Shown: positions 25,089 to 31,328 of the stretch, in pieces
How the letters are laid out: each line of letters starts with the position of its first letter
How positions within the stretch are numbered: position 1 is the first letter of the stretch
Source: a virus
Reading direction: 5' to 3' (one strand)
IMG/VR virus record: IMGVR_UViG_3300025011_000142
Location: 1 to 31,328 of that record
Length of the DNA stretch: 31,328 nt
Made by a program: the position numbers and the translations under genes
Notes under the pieces: model-generated
The model's input: only the letters and a program-made list of their open reading frames with translations
Told to the model about the DNA's origin: nothing
The model's database searches: none

Positions 25089-25452
25089 TATGCATATCCT
25101 CCGATGTCCCAGTAGAATTATTATAATCCTCAACCACTATTTCGACTTTACTGCCTATTAAACTATATAAAGTATTTTCTATAGCAAATGATCCTACATG
25201 ATAAGAATATGTTTTATATTTATCTTTTGAAATATGTAATGACTCAAATCCATGGAATGTTTCGTTACTATTGTATACTCTAATTGCCACTCTAATTAGT
25301 TTTTTAATTGTATTCTTTGAGTTATAAATTGTGTCTAGGATATCTGTGATTGATTTTTGTTCTTTTGTTGAAATATCTGTGATTATATAATTCATTCTTG
25401 ATAAGTCATTTTCATCTAGAGAAATTTCTCCATTAAAGTAATGTTTTTGCAT
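25066..25452 (-). CDS. Hypothetical protein, 128 residues
   Basis: ATG at 25452 follows GAAGGCA. The protein is mixed alpha/beta, with an acidic start (ISLDENDLSRMNYIITDIST), a helical centre (TIKKLIRVAIRVYN) and a beta end (KVEIVVEDYNN). No known family is recognised. Its C-terminal codons overlap the start of the zinc-ribbon gene downstream. The same frame stays open about 34 codons upstream of this ATG, so a longer form from a non-ATG codon cannot be excluded. Confidence 0.7.
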   Translation of the reverse strand: MQKHYFNGEISLDENDLSRMNYIITDISTKEQKSITDILDTIYNSKNTIKKLIRVAIRVYNSNETFHGFESLHISKDKYKTYSYHVGSFAIENTLYSLIGSKVEIVVEDYNNSTGTSEDMHNDKVKAM

Positions 25453-25698
25453 TTTAATTGCCTTCTTTCTATTGTTAATTTTATTTTTGTATTTATTGAA
25501 CTTTTTACAGATACATGTCTCTTGATTATATAGTTCTCCTAATATTTTCCACCTCTAGAAACCGCCTGTAGCAAGGGTTTGAAATACACATTTTTAGAGA
25601 ATTAAAATATTTGAGCCTAGAATCAATTAGATTTTTATTTGTGAATACTTGTTAGTATGCAAATATTGAACGTCTTAGATAATCAAATATTTGTGATT
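25453..25698 (-). other. Intergenic region without a supported gene
   Basis: About 245 nt, AT-rich except for a small GC-richer block around 25550-25580. I find no promoter, strong hairpin or properly led small gene. The downstream frame is open from about 25555 but lacks a standard start there. Confidence 0.4.
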
Positions 25699-26109
25699 TT
25701 ATGTATTTGTAATATTATTTTTCTGTTCTTTGAGTTTTAACTTTTCCTCTTTTAATTTTTCTTTCAGTTTCCAATCTTTTAATTGTTGGTTGCTTCCTTT
25801 TGTTAATATTCTTACTATTTTATGTATCTCATGTAAACTTTCCTCCGCGAATAAAAGAACTGCCTCTTCACAAATATTACCACTGATATGTTCCCATACT
25901 TTAATTCCTGCTGATTCAAACTTTGGCATAAGATTGTTTACTGTACTTGAACCAGAGGGTAGTAACATTGCGAGTATATCAGGATTATCTGAGTAGCGAT
26001 AGATTTGATTATTTTTAAATTTGAGATAATTATCGTCTTTGTTTTTTGAAGGTTTTCCGTCTGTATTGGTTTGCTGTTCTACATAATATGTACCGATATA
26101 TTTAAGAAT
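25699..26109 (-). CDS. Hypothetical protein started at an ATT codon
   Basis: The reading frame extends 47 codons above its first ATG (25968), up to an in-frame TGA that lies inside the ribosome binding site. A near-perfect AAGGAGGTG sits 8 nt before ATT at 26109 (ATA just before it is the alternative), so initiation at ATT gives 136 residues. The product begins with a beta-rich part (YIGTYYVEQQ, YLKFKNNQIYRYS), continues with LAMLLPSGSSTVNNLMPKFESAGI and ends in a charged helix (KLKEKLKEEKLKLKEQK). No known family is recognised, although the layout resembles conserved small phage proteins. The ATT start is the notable point; ATT initiation is known from infC. Confidence 0.78.
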   Translation of the reverse strand: MLKYIGTYYVEQQTNTDGKPSKNKDDNYLKFKNNQIYRYSDNPDILAMLLPSGSSTVNNLMPKFESAGIKVWEHISGNICEEAVLLFAEESLHEIHKIVRILTKGSNQQLKDWKLKEKLKEEKLKLKEQKNNITNT

Positions 26110-26173
26110 TATTTTTCACCTCCTTCCAATAAATATTTATTTTGCTATTGTATATTAAAACAATCAAACCAAC

Positions 26174-26347
26174 TCAATATGTGTTATAATTACACATTAA
26201 CTTTTCATTATCACAATCATTACAAACTAAATATACCCAATGTTCTGTGTAACTATCATCATACCACATATTAAAATTTTCAATATTTTTAATTGAAGTG
26301 GAATTGCTGTGGCAATTTTTACATTCAATATGAAATCCAATATCCAT
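26174..26347 (-). CDS. 57-residue zinc-ribbon microprotein
   Basis: ATG at 26347 follows GAGGAGGTGA, spaced about 11-13 nt. Zinc ligands are CKNC (9-12) and CNDC (42-45), and a last Cys lies near the end. It is the first gene behind a near-consensus sigma-A promoter (26377-26406), so it heads a transcript that also covers the ATT-start gene and those after it. The function is unknown. Confidence 0.72.
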   Translation of the reverse strand: MDIGFHIECKNCHSNSTSIKNIENFNMWYDDSYTEHWVYLVCNDCDNEKLMCNYNTY

Positions 26348-26376
26348 TTCTTTCTTTTCACCTCCTCTCTGTAATT

Positions 26377-26406
26377 ATTATACCATATTGTTTATTGGAA
26401 TGTCAA
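26377..26406 (-). promoter_or_regulatory. Sigma-A promoter with extended -10
   Basis: TTGACA (26401-26406), an 18-bp spacer ending ATATGG, and TATAAT (26377-26382). Both hexamers are perfect, and TG one base before the -10 makes it an extended -10. It drives the zinc-ribbon microprotein gene starting at 26347. Confidence 0.88.
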
Positions 26407-26457
26407 ATAATTATTTTTATATTGTATTTGTATAAACTCCTCCCAATCCTACTAGCT

Positions 26458-26694
26458 TTACTTCATTATATTAATCAATCTTCTCATATGCTCAATAGTA
26501 TCAAATAAATCACTAAACATATCAACTCCATCTGATCTATTAATAGCACCATATCTTTTACATAAATTTGCAAACTCACAATATTCTAAACTATCTTGTT
26601 TACATTCCATACATTTATTAGGATTTTCTTCATCTTCTGTATCAGTGAATATTAGATTTTTAAGTTTTGTTATTTCAGTTTGATTTAGGTACAT
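26458..26694 (-). CDS. Cys-containing hypothetical protein, 78 residues
   Basis: The chosen start is ATG at 26694, 7-8 nt after AAAGGAGGTGAG; the frame is open 10 codons further to a TTG, but those codons contain the binding site itself. The product has CMEC (about 28-31), then Cys at CEF and LCKRY, which may bind one metal ion, and a helical C-terminus (DLFDTIEHMRRLINIMK). The function is unknown. Confidence 0.7.
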   Translation of the reverse strand: MYLNQTEITKLKNLIFTDTEDEENPNKCMECKQDSLEYCEFANLCKRYGAINRSDGVDMFSDLFDTIEHMRRLINIMK

Positions 26695-26711
26695 TTTGTT
26701 TCTCACCTCCT

Positions 26712-26993
26712 TTACATTGTACAATTATACAAATCTTTCATCTCATCTTTTAAAGATCCATATCCATATTTATGATCTAATCTTGGAAATATTGTTACTG
26801 AGCGTTTCCATTTCATATGTTCTATGGTTAGGATAATTTCATGTCCTATGCTGTAACCTTCTTTATCAAGTTTATCATATTGACTTACTATGAATTTAGG
26901 AGGAGAATCTATATCTGTTTTGTATTCTTGCTTACATATTTTATCTACTGCAAATTGTATAGAGTCTATGATATTTATGTATTCTAGTTTCAT
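26712..26993 (-). CDS. Hypothetical protein, 93 residues
   Basis: ATG at 26993 follows AAAGGAGAA at a rather long distance (about 13 nt). The protein is mixed alpha/beta, with a helical N-terminus (INIIDSIQFAVDKICKQ) and beta strands (PKFIVSQYDKL, HEIILTIEHMKWKRSVTIFP). No family is recognised. It lies 9 bases after a small membrane-protein gene and is probably co-transcribed with it. Confidence 0.68.
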   Translation of the reverse strand: MKLEYINIIDSIQFAVDKICKQEYKTDIDSPPKFIVSQYDKLDKEGYSIGHEIILTIEHMKWKRSVTIFPRLDHKYGYGSLKDEMKDLYNCTM

Positions 26994-27002
26994 TATTTTA
27001 AT

Positions 27003-27179
27003 TTAATTCTCCTTTTCAAATAATTTATTAATTACAGGAAATAATAAACCTATTGCTCCACCTATTGAAAATATTAATGATATGTCCATAGAATTATAAT
27101 TTGGAAATGCTTGATACAGAAAATAAGGTGTAATTGCACATAATGAGACTTTAATCATAGTATTAATTATATTATTCAT
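27003..27179 (-). CDS. 58-residue membrane protein with two predicted helices
   Basis: ATG at 27179 follows AGAGGAAAG with about 9-nt spacing; the frame ends in TAA at 27003. Two hydrophobic stretches (about 9-25 and 33-50), separated by a short FPNYNSMD turn, suggest a hairpin in the membrane, with the basic/acidic tail NKLFEKEN. The function is unknown; a phage holin-like or host-membrane role cannot be judged from this. Confidence 0.65.
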   Translation of the reverse strand: MNNIINTMIKVSLCAITPYFLYQAFPNYNSMDISLIFSIGGAIGLLFPVINKLFEKEN

Positions 27180-27203
27180 AATTATAACTTTCCTCTTTTC
27201 TTT

Positions 27204-27491
27204 TCAGTAAATATTATTTTTGAATTTTACTTCAATATATGTATTATCGTCACTATCATCTATTCTAAACCAAAGTTCATTTAATTCAGGATATTTAGTT
27301 TTACACATTGCATATAATAGATTCTGAAAATCCTTTTCTGATAATGAATTTATGTATTCTTGAGTAGATCCTGAAAATGCTGTATTGTATTTCTTTAATA
27401 CATCATTTATAAATAACTGATTTTTATTAATGTTTACGCCTCTAGAATTTTGTTGTTTTCTTATCTCTGGATTTTCTGGTAATTGGGCCAA
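27204..27491 (-). CDS. Hypothetical protein, 95 residues
   Basis: The start is TTG at 27491, 8 nt after AAGGAGGA; no ATG occurs in frame until late. The protein is basic and helical first (PEIRKQQNSRGVNINKNQLF), then acidic (RIDDSDDNTYIEVKF). No family is recognised. Confidence 0.68.
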   Translation of the reverse strand: MAQLPENPEIRKQQNSRGVNINKNQLFINDVLKKYNTAFSGSTQEYINSLSEKDFQNLLYAMCKTKYPELNELWFRIDDSDDNTYIEVKFKNNIY

Positions 27492-27521
27492 TTTAATTTC
27501 CTCCTTACATTCATTTCTCGC

Positions 27522-27537
27522 TCGACAGATTTGTCGA
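27522..27537. repeat. Small perfect inverted repeat
   Basis: TCGACA-GATT-TGTCGA is a 6-bp stem with a 4-nt loop in the short space between two genes. It is GC-richer than its surroundings. It could be an operator or an RNA hairpin; no T-tract follows. Confidence 0.35.
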
Positions 27538-27554
27538 ATGAAGTTTTCTATTAT

Positions 27555-27824
27555 CTATCTACCTTCCCAACAAAATGTTTTAATTGTAGTGTGCCTTTTA
27601 CAACAATTGCATTTCAATTTAGTTTTTAGAAAATATCCTGTACTATCACTGTCCCAAAAATCTGTTGCGTGAGATTCACACCCTTGTATTTCTACTTTTA
27701 CAATTTGAGAACATATTGGAACAATTATTATAGGTTTTGAGTAATCTCCTTCTTTTAGGATATGTTTATTAGCGATTCTATTGCCACAGTGTTGACAATC
27801 AATGTAGGTGTTTATTGTAGTGAT
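27555..27824 (-). CDS. Zinc-ribbon protein with a non-ATG start (ATC)
   Basis: An open frame of about 89 codons, clearly protein-like: CQHCG near residue 9-13, CNCCKRH near the end, a beta-rich middle (PIIIVPICSQIVKVEIQG) and a final Cys. The frame is closed above by a TGA, and there is no ATG, GTG or TTG between that stop and the first zinc knuckle. The best candidate is ATC at 27824 (giving TTINTYIDC), 12 nt after GAAGGG; ATA at 27815 is the alternative. A promoter with a perfect extended -10 lies just upstream. The gene looks real; only its initiator is unusual. Confidence 0.62.
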   Translation of the reverse strand: MTTINTYIDCQHCGNRIANKHILKEGDYSKPIIIVPICSQIVKVEIQGCESHATDFWDSDSTGYFLKTKLKCNCCKRHTTIKTFCWEGR

Positions 27825-27850
27825 TTTATTTCATATCCCTTCTATAATTC

Positions 27851-27881
27851 ATTATACCATATTTTGGTAATAAATTGTAAA
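27851..27881 (-). promoter_or_regulatory. Extended -10 promoter
   Basis: TATAAT (27851-27856) is preceded by TGG (extended -10). TTTACA (27876-27881) lies 19 bp upstream, or TTACAA at 18 bp. The spacer and -10 hold a 5-bp dyad (TACCA-AAATA-TGGTA), a possible operator. It drives the zinc-ribbon gene starting near 27824. Confidence 0.7.
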
Positions 27882-27897
27882 TAAATTATTTTACCAT

Positions 27898-28149
27898 TTA
27901 GTTTTCTTTATATCTGTTACAGTCTTTAATAATCTGAATGTTGATTTTCTTAATGTTTTTACAATAGTTTTTAGGCTGTACTATAAATTGCTGAATATGC
28001 TCTAATACAAAGTAATGCCCTTTTTGATACCATTTACCCAAACCTATAAGTTTTAATGGGTAATAAGGTAAATAAGTTATAAAATAAAACATATAAGTAG
28101 GAATTACAACTAAAATTATGTACCACGTAGGAAATGGATTGAAAAACAT
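27898..28149 (-). CDS. Small membrane protein, 83 residues
   Basis: The start is ATG at 28149, 7 nt after AAAGGAGGTG; the GTG three codons upstream lies within the binding site. The first half is hydrophobic and aromatic (WYIILVVIPTYMFYFITYL, about 9-27), one or two membrane passes, followed by a basic cytoplasmic-type tail (KNIKKINIQIIKDCNRYKEN). The function is unknown. It has its own strong sigma-A promoter and a structured leader, so it is likely expressed early. Confidence 0.7.
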   Translation of the reverse strand: MFFNPFPTWYIILVVIPTYMFYFITYLPYYPLKLIGLGKWYQKGHYFVLEHIQQFIVQPKNYCKNIKKINIQIIKDCNRYKEN

Positions 28150-28196
28150 GTATTTCACCTCCTTTGTATTATTATATTTTATTTATTGATTTTTAA

Positions 28197-28255
28197 GCAA
28201 GGGGTAGGTTTATGGTTAGTGAGATTATTATGTAAAGCGTACCCGCACCCCTTGC
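28197..28255 (-). promoter_or_regulatory. Structured 5' leader of the small membrane protein gene
   Basis: A perfect 9-bp stem (GCAAGGGGT with ACCCCTTGC, arms 28247-28255 and 28197-28205) begins within about 10 nt of the predicted transcription start and encloses 41 nt, including a possible GCG-GGTA-CGC mini-hairpin. It is the most GC-rich spot nearby. No T-tract follows, so it is not a simple terminator; it could be an RNA-stabilising leader or a ligand- or protein-binding element. Confidence 0.5.
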
Positions 28256-28265
28256 CTATGTGATA

Positions 28266-28294
28266 ATTATAGCATGGATTGATTTTTGTGTCAA
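28266..28294 (-). promoter_or_regulatory. Consensus sigma-A promoter
   Basis: TTGACA (28289-28294), a 17-bp spacer and TATAAT (28266-28271): a perfect consensus with ideal spacing, about 115 bp upstream of the small membrane protein gene. It is the strongest host-type promoter in the window. Confidence 0.92.
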
Positions 28295-28362
28295 AGAATA
28301 ATATTATTTTTGTGTTTATGTAATAAATAATGTAATATCTTATAAGTTTGTATTTTAGAAAT

Positions 28363-29568
28363 CTATTTTACTAGATTCCCAAAATCTGCAAACTTCAAAT
28401 CATAATACTTCTCAGCAACATCTGGATATTTTTCCTCTAAATCCTTCATGTATCTATTTGAAGAACAATTCTCTCCATTGACTTCTACATTGGCTTGACA
28501 CCACTCTCTATAACTTCTTTTCTTAAATTGTGATGGTTGGTTACACCATCTAGCTACATTAACATATGTACCATAAAATTCACTATCTTTATAATCCTTA
28601 TATCTCATTATATATGGCAAACATTGATATTTCATAAGAATTTTAATTCTCTCAAACATAGAATATATATCACCAATACCTTGACTTCCATATGCTACTA
28701 AAACGTAAAGTTTTGTTGTTTTTGTATTGTATTTTCTCCATAGAGTTAATTTTTCTTCTATTAAATCTCTATCCATAATATCATCAAATGCAAATATATA
28801 GTCACCTTTATACTTTACACCAGACATTGTTTTTGCTTTGTCGTCTGTCATTAATCTTAAATCAAGTCCTTGTTTGAATTGGAACGATTTCTTAGTGGCA
28901 ATTAACTCTTCTATAATATCTTTCCACTTTGGATAACCAAATAAGTTATCATCCAATAAACATATGTATGGTTTATCTTCGTCTAAAAATTCTTTAATTG
29001 GAGAATGTAATTCTACTTTATCGTACTTTTTGTTTACACAGAATTCGCACTTACGGAAGCATCCTCTCGTATTGAATCCAATTGAGTAGTCTAGATAATA
29101 CTCAAACTCTTTTCTTTTTGCTCCTTCTCTCATCATATCACCTATCCAATTATGATATAAGATATAATCTGGTTTCATATGTTCAATGAAATCTGGCAGG
29201 TCGGGCATAAGTTCATAATAAAAACCTGTCCCTCCATAATACAGATTATCATATTTCATTATATCAATTGGTATTTCTGTATAATCAAACACTTTAGAAA
29301 TGTAAACCATATCATATTTTTCTATATCATTATAGTTCATTAGTAGAGTTACTTTGTCAGAACGTCTATATTTATGATATGCACTTATTTTCATTAATGC
29401 TAAATTAGGAAATCTATGACTATTGTTACTTAATAAATCTGCATCTATTATTCCAATCTTCAGACCGAACTCCTCCTTGCTGTCATGCTCAATCATCGCA
29501 TGATAAGATGGAATTGGCAAGTCTTTGTTTAAGTTATTATTTGATTTATCTTTTTTATTATTTTTCAT
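28363..29568 (-). CDS. Radical SAM protein with B12-binding-like N-terminal domain
   Basis: This 401-residue protein has the radical SAM cluster motif CxxxCxxC at Cys170, Cys174 and Cys177 (in RGCFRKCEFC), which would bind the 4Fe-4S cluster that cleaves S-adenosylmethionine. The N-terminal 150 residues (KIGIIDADLL, RFPNLALMKISAYHK, YDMVYISKVF) look like the Rossmann-type, B12-binding-like domain found in many such proteins, without an obvious B12 histidine. Later segments include ICLLDDNLFGYP and FKQGLDLRLMTD, typical of the barrel. The substrate is unknown; phage relatives are mostly uncharacterised. The start is ATG at 29568 behind TTAGGAGGA. It follows the helicase gene by 46 bases. Confidence 0.85.
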   Translation of the reverse strand: MKNNKKDKSNNNLNKDLPIPSYHAMIEHDSKEEFGLKIGIIDADLLSNNSHRFPNLALMKISAYHKYRRSDKVTLLMNYNDIEKYDMVYISKVFDYTEIPIDIMKYDNLYYGGTGFYYELMPDLPDFIEHMKPDYILYHNWIGDMMREGAKRKEFEYYLDYSIGFNTRGCFRKCEFCVNKKYDKVELHSPIKEFLDEDKPYICLLDDNLFGYPKWKDIIEELIATKKSFQFKQGLDLRLMTDDKAKTMSGVKYKGDYIFAFDDIMDRDLIEEKLTLWRKYNTKTTKLYVLVAYGSQGIGDIYSMFERIKILMKYQCLPYIMRYKDYKDSEFYGTYVNVARWCNQPSQFKKRSYREWCQANVEVNGENCSSNRYMKDLEEKYPDVAEKYYDLKFADFGNLVK

Positions 29569-29614
29569 TAATTATTCCTCCTAATATTTTATTTATTGAT
29601 TTTATTATGATTAT

Positions 29615-31234
29615 TTATCTCTTCTTAATAATCCAACTAATCTTATTCGCTTTCACACAAGTATGAACATCAAATTTAGTTCTCAATACCTTACCATTCG
29701 CCCACCATTCATTCTTTAACCAATCTAATTGCTTTTGAGTTGCAGGTTCATATTTCCACTTTGCTTTTCTGTCTAGGAATGTGCTATATTTTCTTGAAGC
29801 ATATTTTTCTGCTTCTTCAATGAGATTAATTAAATTATCATCCTCAGATATGTAATCTTTTGTGTTGATTCTATTAGTAGTATCAACTATGTAAAGTTCA
29901 AATATATTCTCTTGCAGATTCTTATAGATGGTATAATGTAAATCAGATGTTATTGATAATGCAAATGTATTTATGTCACACTTATACCAATTTAGGTAAG
30001 CTTCTTCAAAATACTCACTCATATTTGTTTTAAACAGTTTTAATTCTTCAGCAATTAATGCTAATCTTTCAATTTCTTTCTGCTTCGCTAATTCTTCTCT
30101 TTCTAGTTTCTCTGCTTTATTCTTTTCTTCACGTTCAATCGCTTCGGTTAATGTTTCTTGATCTTTAATTTCTACACCAAATATATCAGTCATTGTCATT
30201 AAGTCATGTTTGCGAACAATATCAACAACATCAATAATTAAGCAATTAGATTTACCTTCTGATGTTCTAAGTCCACGACCAATAATTTGAGTATAGAGTA
30301 TTTTCGATTTCATGGGGCGACACAGAAGTATCGCATCTACTGGAGGATGGTCAAATCCCAAACTTAGTATTCCTACGTTTACAATCACAGGTAATTTACC
30401 AGACTTAAAATTATTAATCACTAATTCTCTTTGATTATCTTCAATGGTTGAATCAACATAATCACAAACAATATCATTATCTTTAAACTTTTGACAAATA
30501 TCTCTGGCATGGGCTATTCCTGATGCAAATACAATTGTAGATTTTCTATCTGAAGCATATTTGAGATAGGATTCTACTATGAGATCGTTTCTAGTGTCCG
30601 TATTTACAGTATCCTCTAATTGCCTCTGATTAAATTCTCCTGCTATTGTTTTTACATTAGATAAATCTGTGTCAGAATGGACATATATTGCTTTAGGTTC
30701 ACAGAGATAATTACTCTTAATCATTTCTAATATAGATTTCTCATAAATGATTCCGTGAAAAACATTCTTCATATCTGGATTGAAAGCAGTTGCGGTAAGA
30801 CCTATAACCTTTATATTAGGGTTAAGTTTATCTAGTATCTTTTTAATTTGTCCTACTGAACTGTGGCATTCATCGAAAAAAACTAATTCAAAATCACCAT
30901 ATTCAGACATTTGTTCTAATCTAGTTGATTTAGAATGCGTCAATGACTGTCTCGTTGCTATTACGACTTTATTGGAGACACTATTTAATGATGCTTGTAC
31001 TGATCCAACATCTAAATCAGGATTTGTATTATATAGTTTCTCAATTGTTTGAGTTCTTAACTCTGATGATTGAACCACTATAAGTACACGCCCAACTGTT
31101 TCGTTTGCAATTGATGCCATAATTACCGTCTTACCTGTACCTGTGCTCAAGGATAATATACCATTAAAATTTGGTTGTAGATTTTTAACTGCTTCTACAC
31201 TTTCTAATTGATATGGACGCAATTCATATGCCAT
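29615..31234 (-). CDS. SF2 DNA helicase (UvsW/type III restriction helicase-like)
   Basis: The 539-residue protein has the full set of superfamily 2 motifs: RPYQLESVEAV (Q-motif region), Walker A TGTGKT (31-36), Walker B DECH (121-124), GLTATA (145-150), and motif VI QIIGRGLR (316-323), with VNVGILSLGFD as motif V. After residue 360 comes a long charged coiled coil (about 365-405) and a C-terminal domain with aromatic residues (PATQKQLDWLKNEWW) like those found in phage recombination helicases. Probable work: ATP-driven unwinding or branch migration in phage replication, recombination or repair. The start is ATG at 31234 with GAAGGAGA upstream. Confidence 0.9.
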   Translation of the reverse strand: MAYELRPYQLESVEAVKNLQPNFNGILSLSTGTGKTVIMASIANETVGRVLIVVQSSELRTQTIEKLYNTNPDLDVGSVQASLNSVSNKVVIATRQSLTHSKSTRLEQMSEYGDFELVFFDECHSSVGQIKKILDKLNPNIKVIGLTATAFNPDMKNVFHGIIYEKSILEMIKSNYLCEPKAIYVHSDTDLSNVKTIAGEFNQRQLEDTVNTDTRNDLIVESYLKYASDRKSTIVFASGIAHARDICQKFKDNDIVCDYVDSTIEDNQRELVINNFKSGKLPVIVNVGILSLGFDHPPVDAILLCRPMKSKILYTQIIGRGLRTSEGKSNCLIIDVVDIVRKHDLMTMTDIFGVEIKDQETLTEAIEREEKNKAEKLEREELAKQKEIERLALIAEELKLFKTNMSEYFEEAYLNWYKCDINTFALSITSDLHYTIYKNLQENIFELYIVDTTNRINTKDYISEDDNLINLIEEAEKYASRKYSTFLDRKAKWKYEPATQKQLDWLKNEWWANGKVLRTKFDVHTCVKANKISWIIKKR

Positions 31235-31264
31235 TATTTAATTTCTCCTTCAAAATCTTTTTAT

Positions 31265-31327
31265 TTATAAGTTTAAAAACAAATCATTTATTAAATTAAT
31301 CAATCCTAAACTTGAAGCGATAGCGAA
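31265..31327 (-). CDS. C-terminal end of a gene entering from the right edge (tentative)
   Basis: An open frame from the right window edge ends at TAA (31265), giving about 20 residues (AIASSLGLINLINDLF...). It is too short to prove coding; another frame ending at 31296 is also possible. It is placed as expected for the gene upstream of the helicase in the same operon. Confidence 0.3.
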   Translation of the reverse strand, partial: FAIASSLGLINLINDLFLNL

Positions 31328-31328
31328 A

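Noticed and set aside
26071-27672. Plus-strand open frames of 60-95 codons
   Set aside because: They lack ribosome binding sites, lie opposite well-supported minus-strand genes and have composition typical of antisense shadows. The same holds for plus-strand frames elsewhere in the window.
25699-27832. Stop-codon reassignment (TGA read as an amino acid) to explain missing ATG starts
   Set aside because: TGA is used as a normal stop by several genes here (for example at 5630, 18338 and 26174), and reading through the upstream TGAs does not reach a better start.
28197-28255. Riboswitch (preQ1 or similar) in the leader
   Set aside because: The stem and G-rich loop do not match a known aptamer core, and the downstream gene is an uncharacterised membrane microprotein.
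1-31328. CRISPR array, insertion sequence or attachment site
   Set aside because: No regularly spaced repeats, transposase, integrase or tRNA-overlapping duplicated core was found. The only mobile elements visible are the intein and the two homing endonuclease genes.

Overview
This window is a piece of a large, very AT-rich tailed-phage (or prophage) genome, almost certainly infecting a low-GC Firmicute such as a Clostridium or Bacillus relative. The support for this is strong AGGAGG-type ribosome binding sites, frequent TTG and GTG starts, near-consensus sigma-A promoters, a Firmicutes-type HU protein, and phage hallmark genes. Every convincing gene is on the minus strand, so transcription runs from high to low coordinates.

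Layout in the direction of transcription. 31.3-28.4 kb: a UvsW/type III-res-like SF2 helicase and a radical SAM protein. 28.3-25.0 kb: small genes (membrane microproteins, zinc-ribbon microproteins) with the only clear sigma-A promoters of the window. 24.8-22.4 kb: two beta-type DNA methyltransferases flanking two zinc-ribbon microproteins. 22.0-17.5 kb: a GIY-YIG homing endonuclease overlapping the start of a YonO/QDE-1-like single-chain RNA polymerase, then a gene of unknown function translationally coupled to it. 17.5-12.2 kb: a PIN-PhoH protein, HU, a tRNA-Thr(UGU), small genes, and three long non-coding stretches (about 590, 490 and 850 nt) packed with stems and pseudoknots. 12.1-8.0 kb: small genes, a calcineurin-like phosphoesterase, a ClpP-like serine protease, and a Cys-rich acidic protein. 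7.8-1 kb: an HNH homing endonuclease, a terminase small-subunit candidate, the terminase large subunit with an intein in its Walker A motif, the portal protein, and a head protease/scaffold-type protein cut by the left window edge.

How the parts fit together (inference): host sigma-A promoters probably drive the accessory region on the right. The phage-encoded RNA polymerase is a good candidate to transcribe the packaging and head genes on the left, where I see no sigma-A promoter. The methyltransferases, HU and helicase act on the phage DNA. Three selfish DNA elements (intein, HNH gene, GIY-YIG gene) sit in or beside the packaging and transcription genes.

The most unusual content is (1) the three large structured non-coding regions clustered with the tRNA, reminiscent in size and setting of the phage-associated GOLLD and ROOL ornate RNAs but not identifiable by eye, (2) a class 3 intein (Ala1 with an intact Trp-Cys-Thr triad) splitting the terminase Walker A lysine from its serine, and (3) genes whose only plausible start codon is ATT or ATC.
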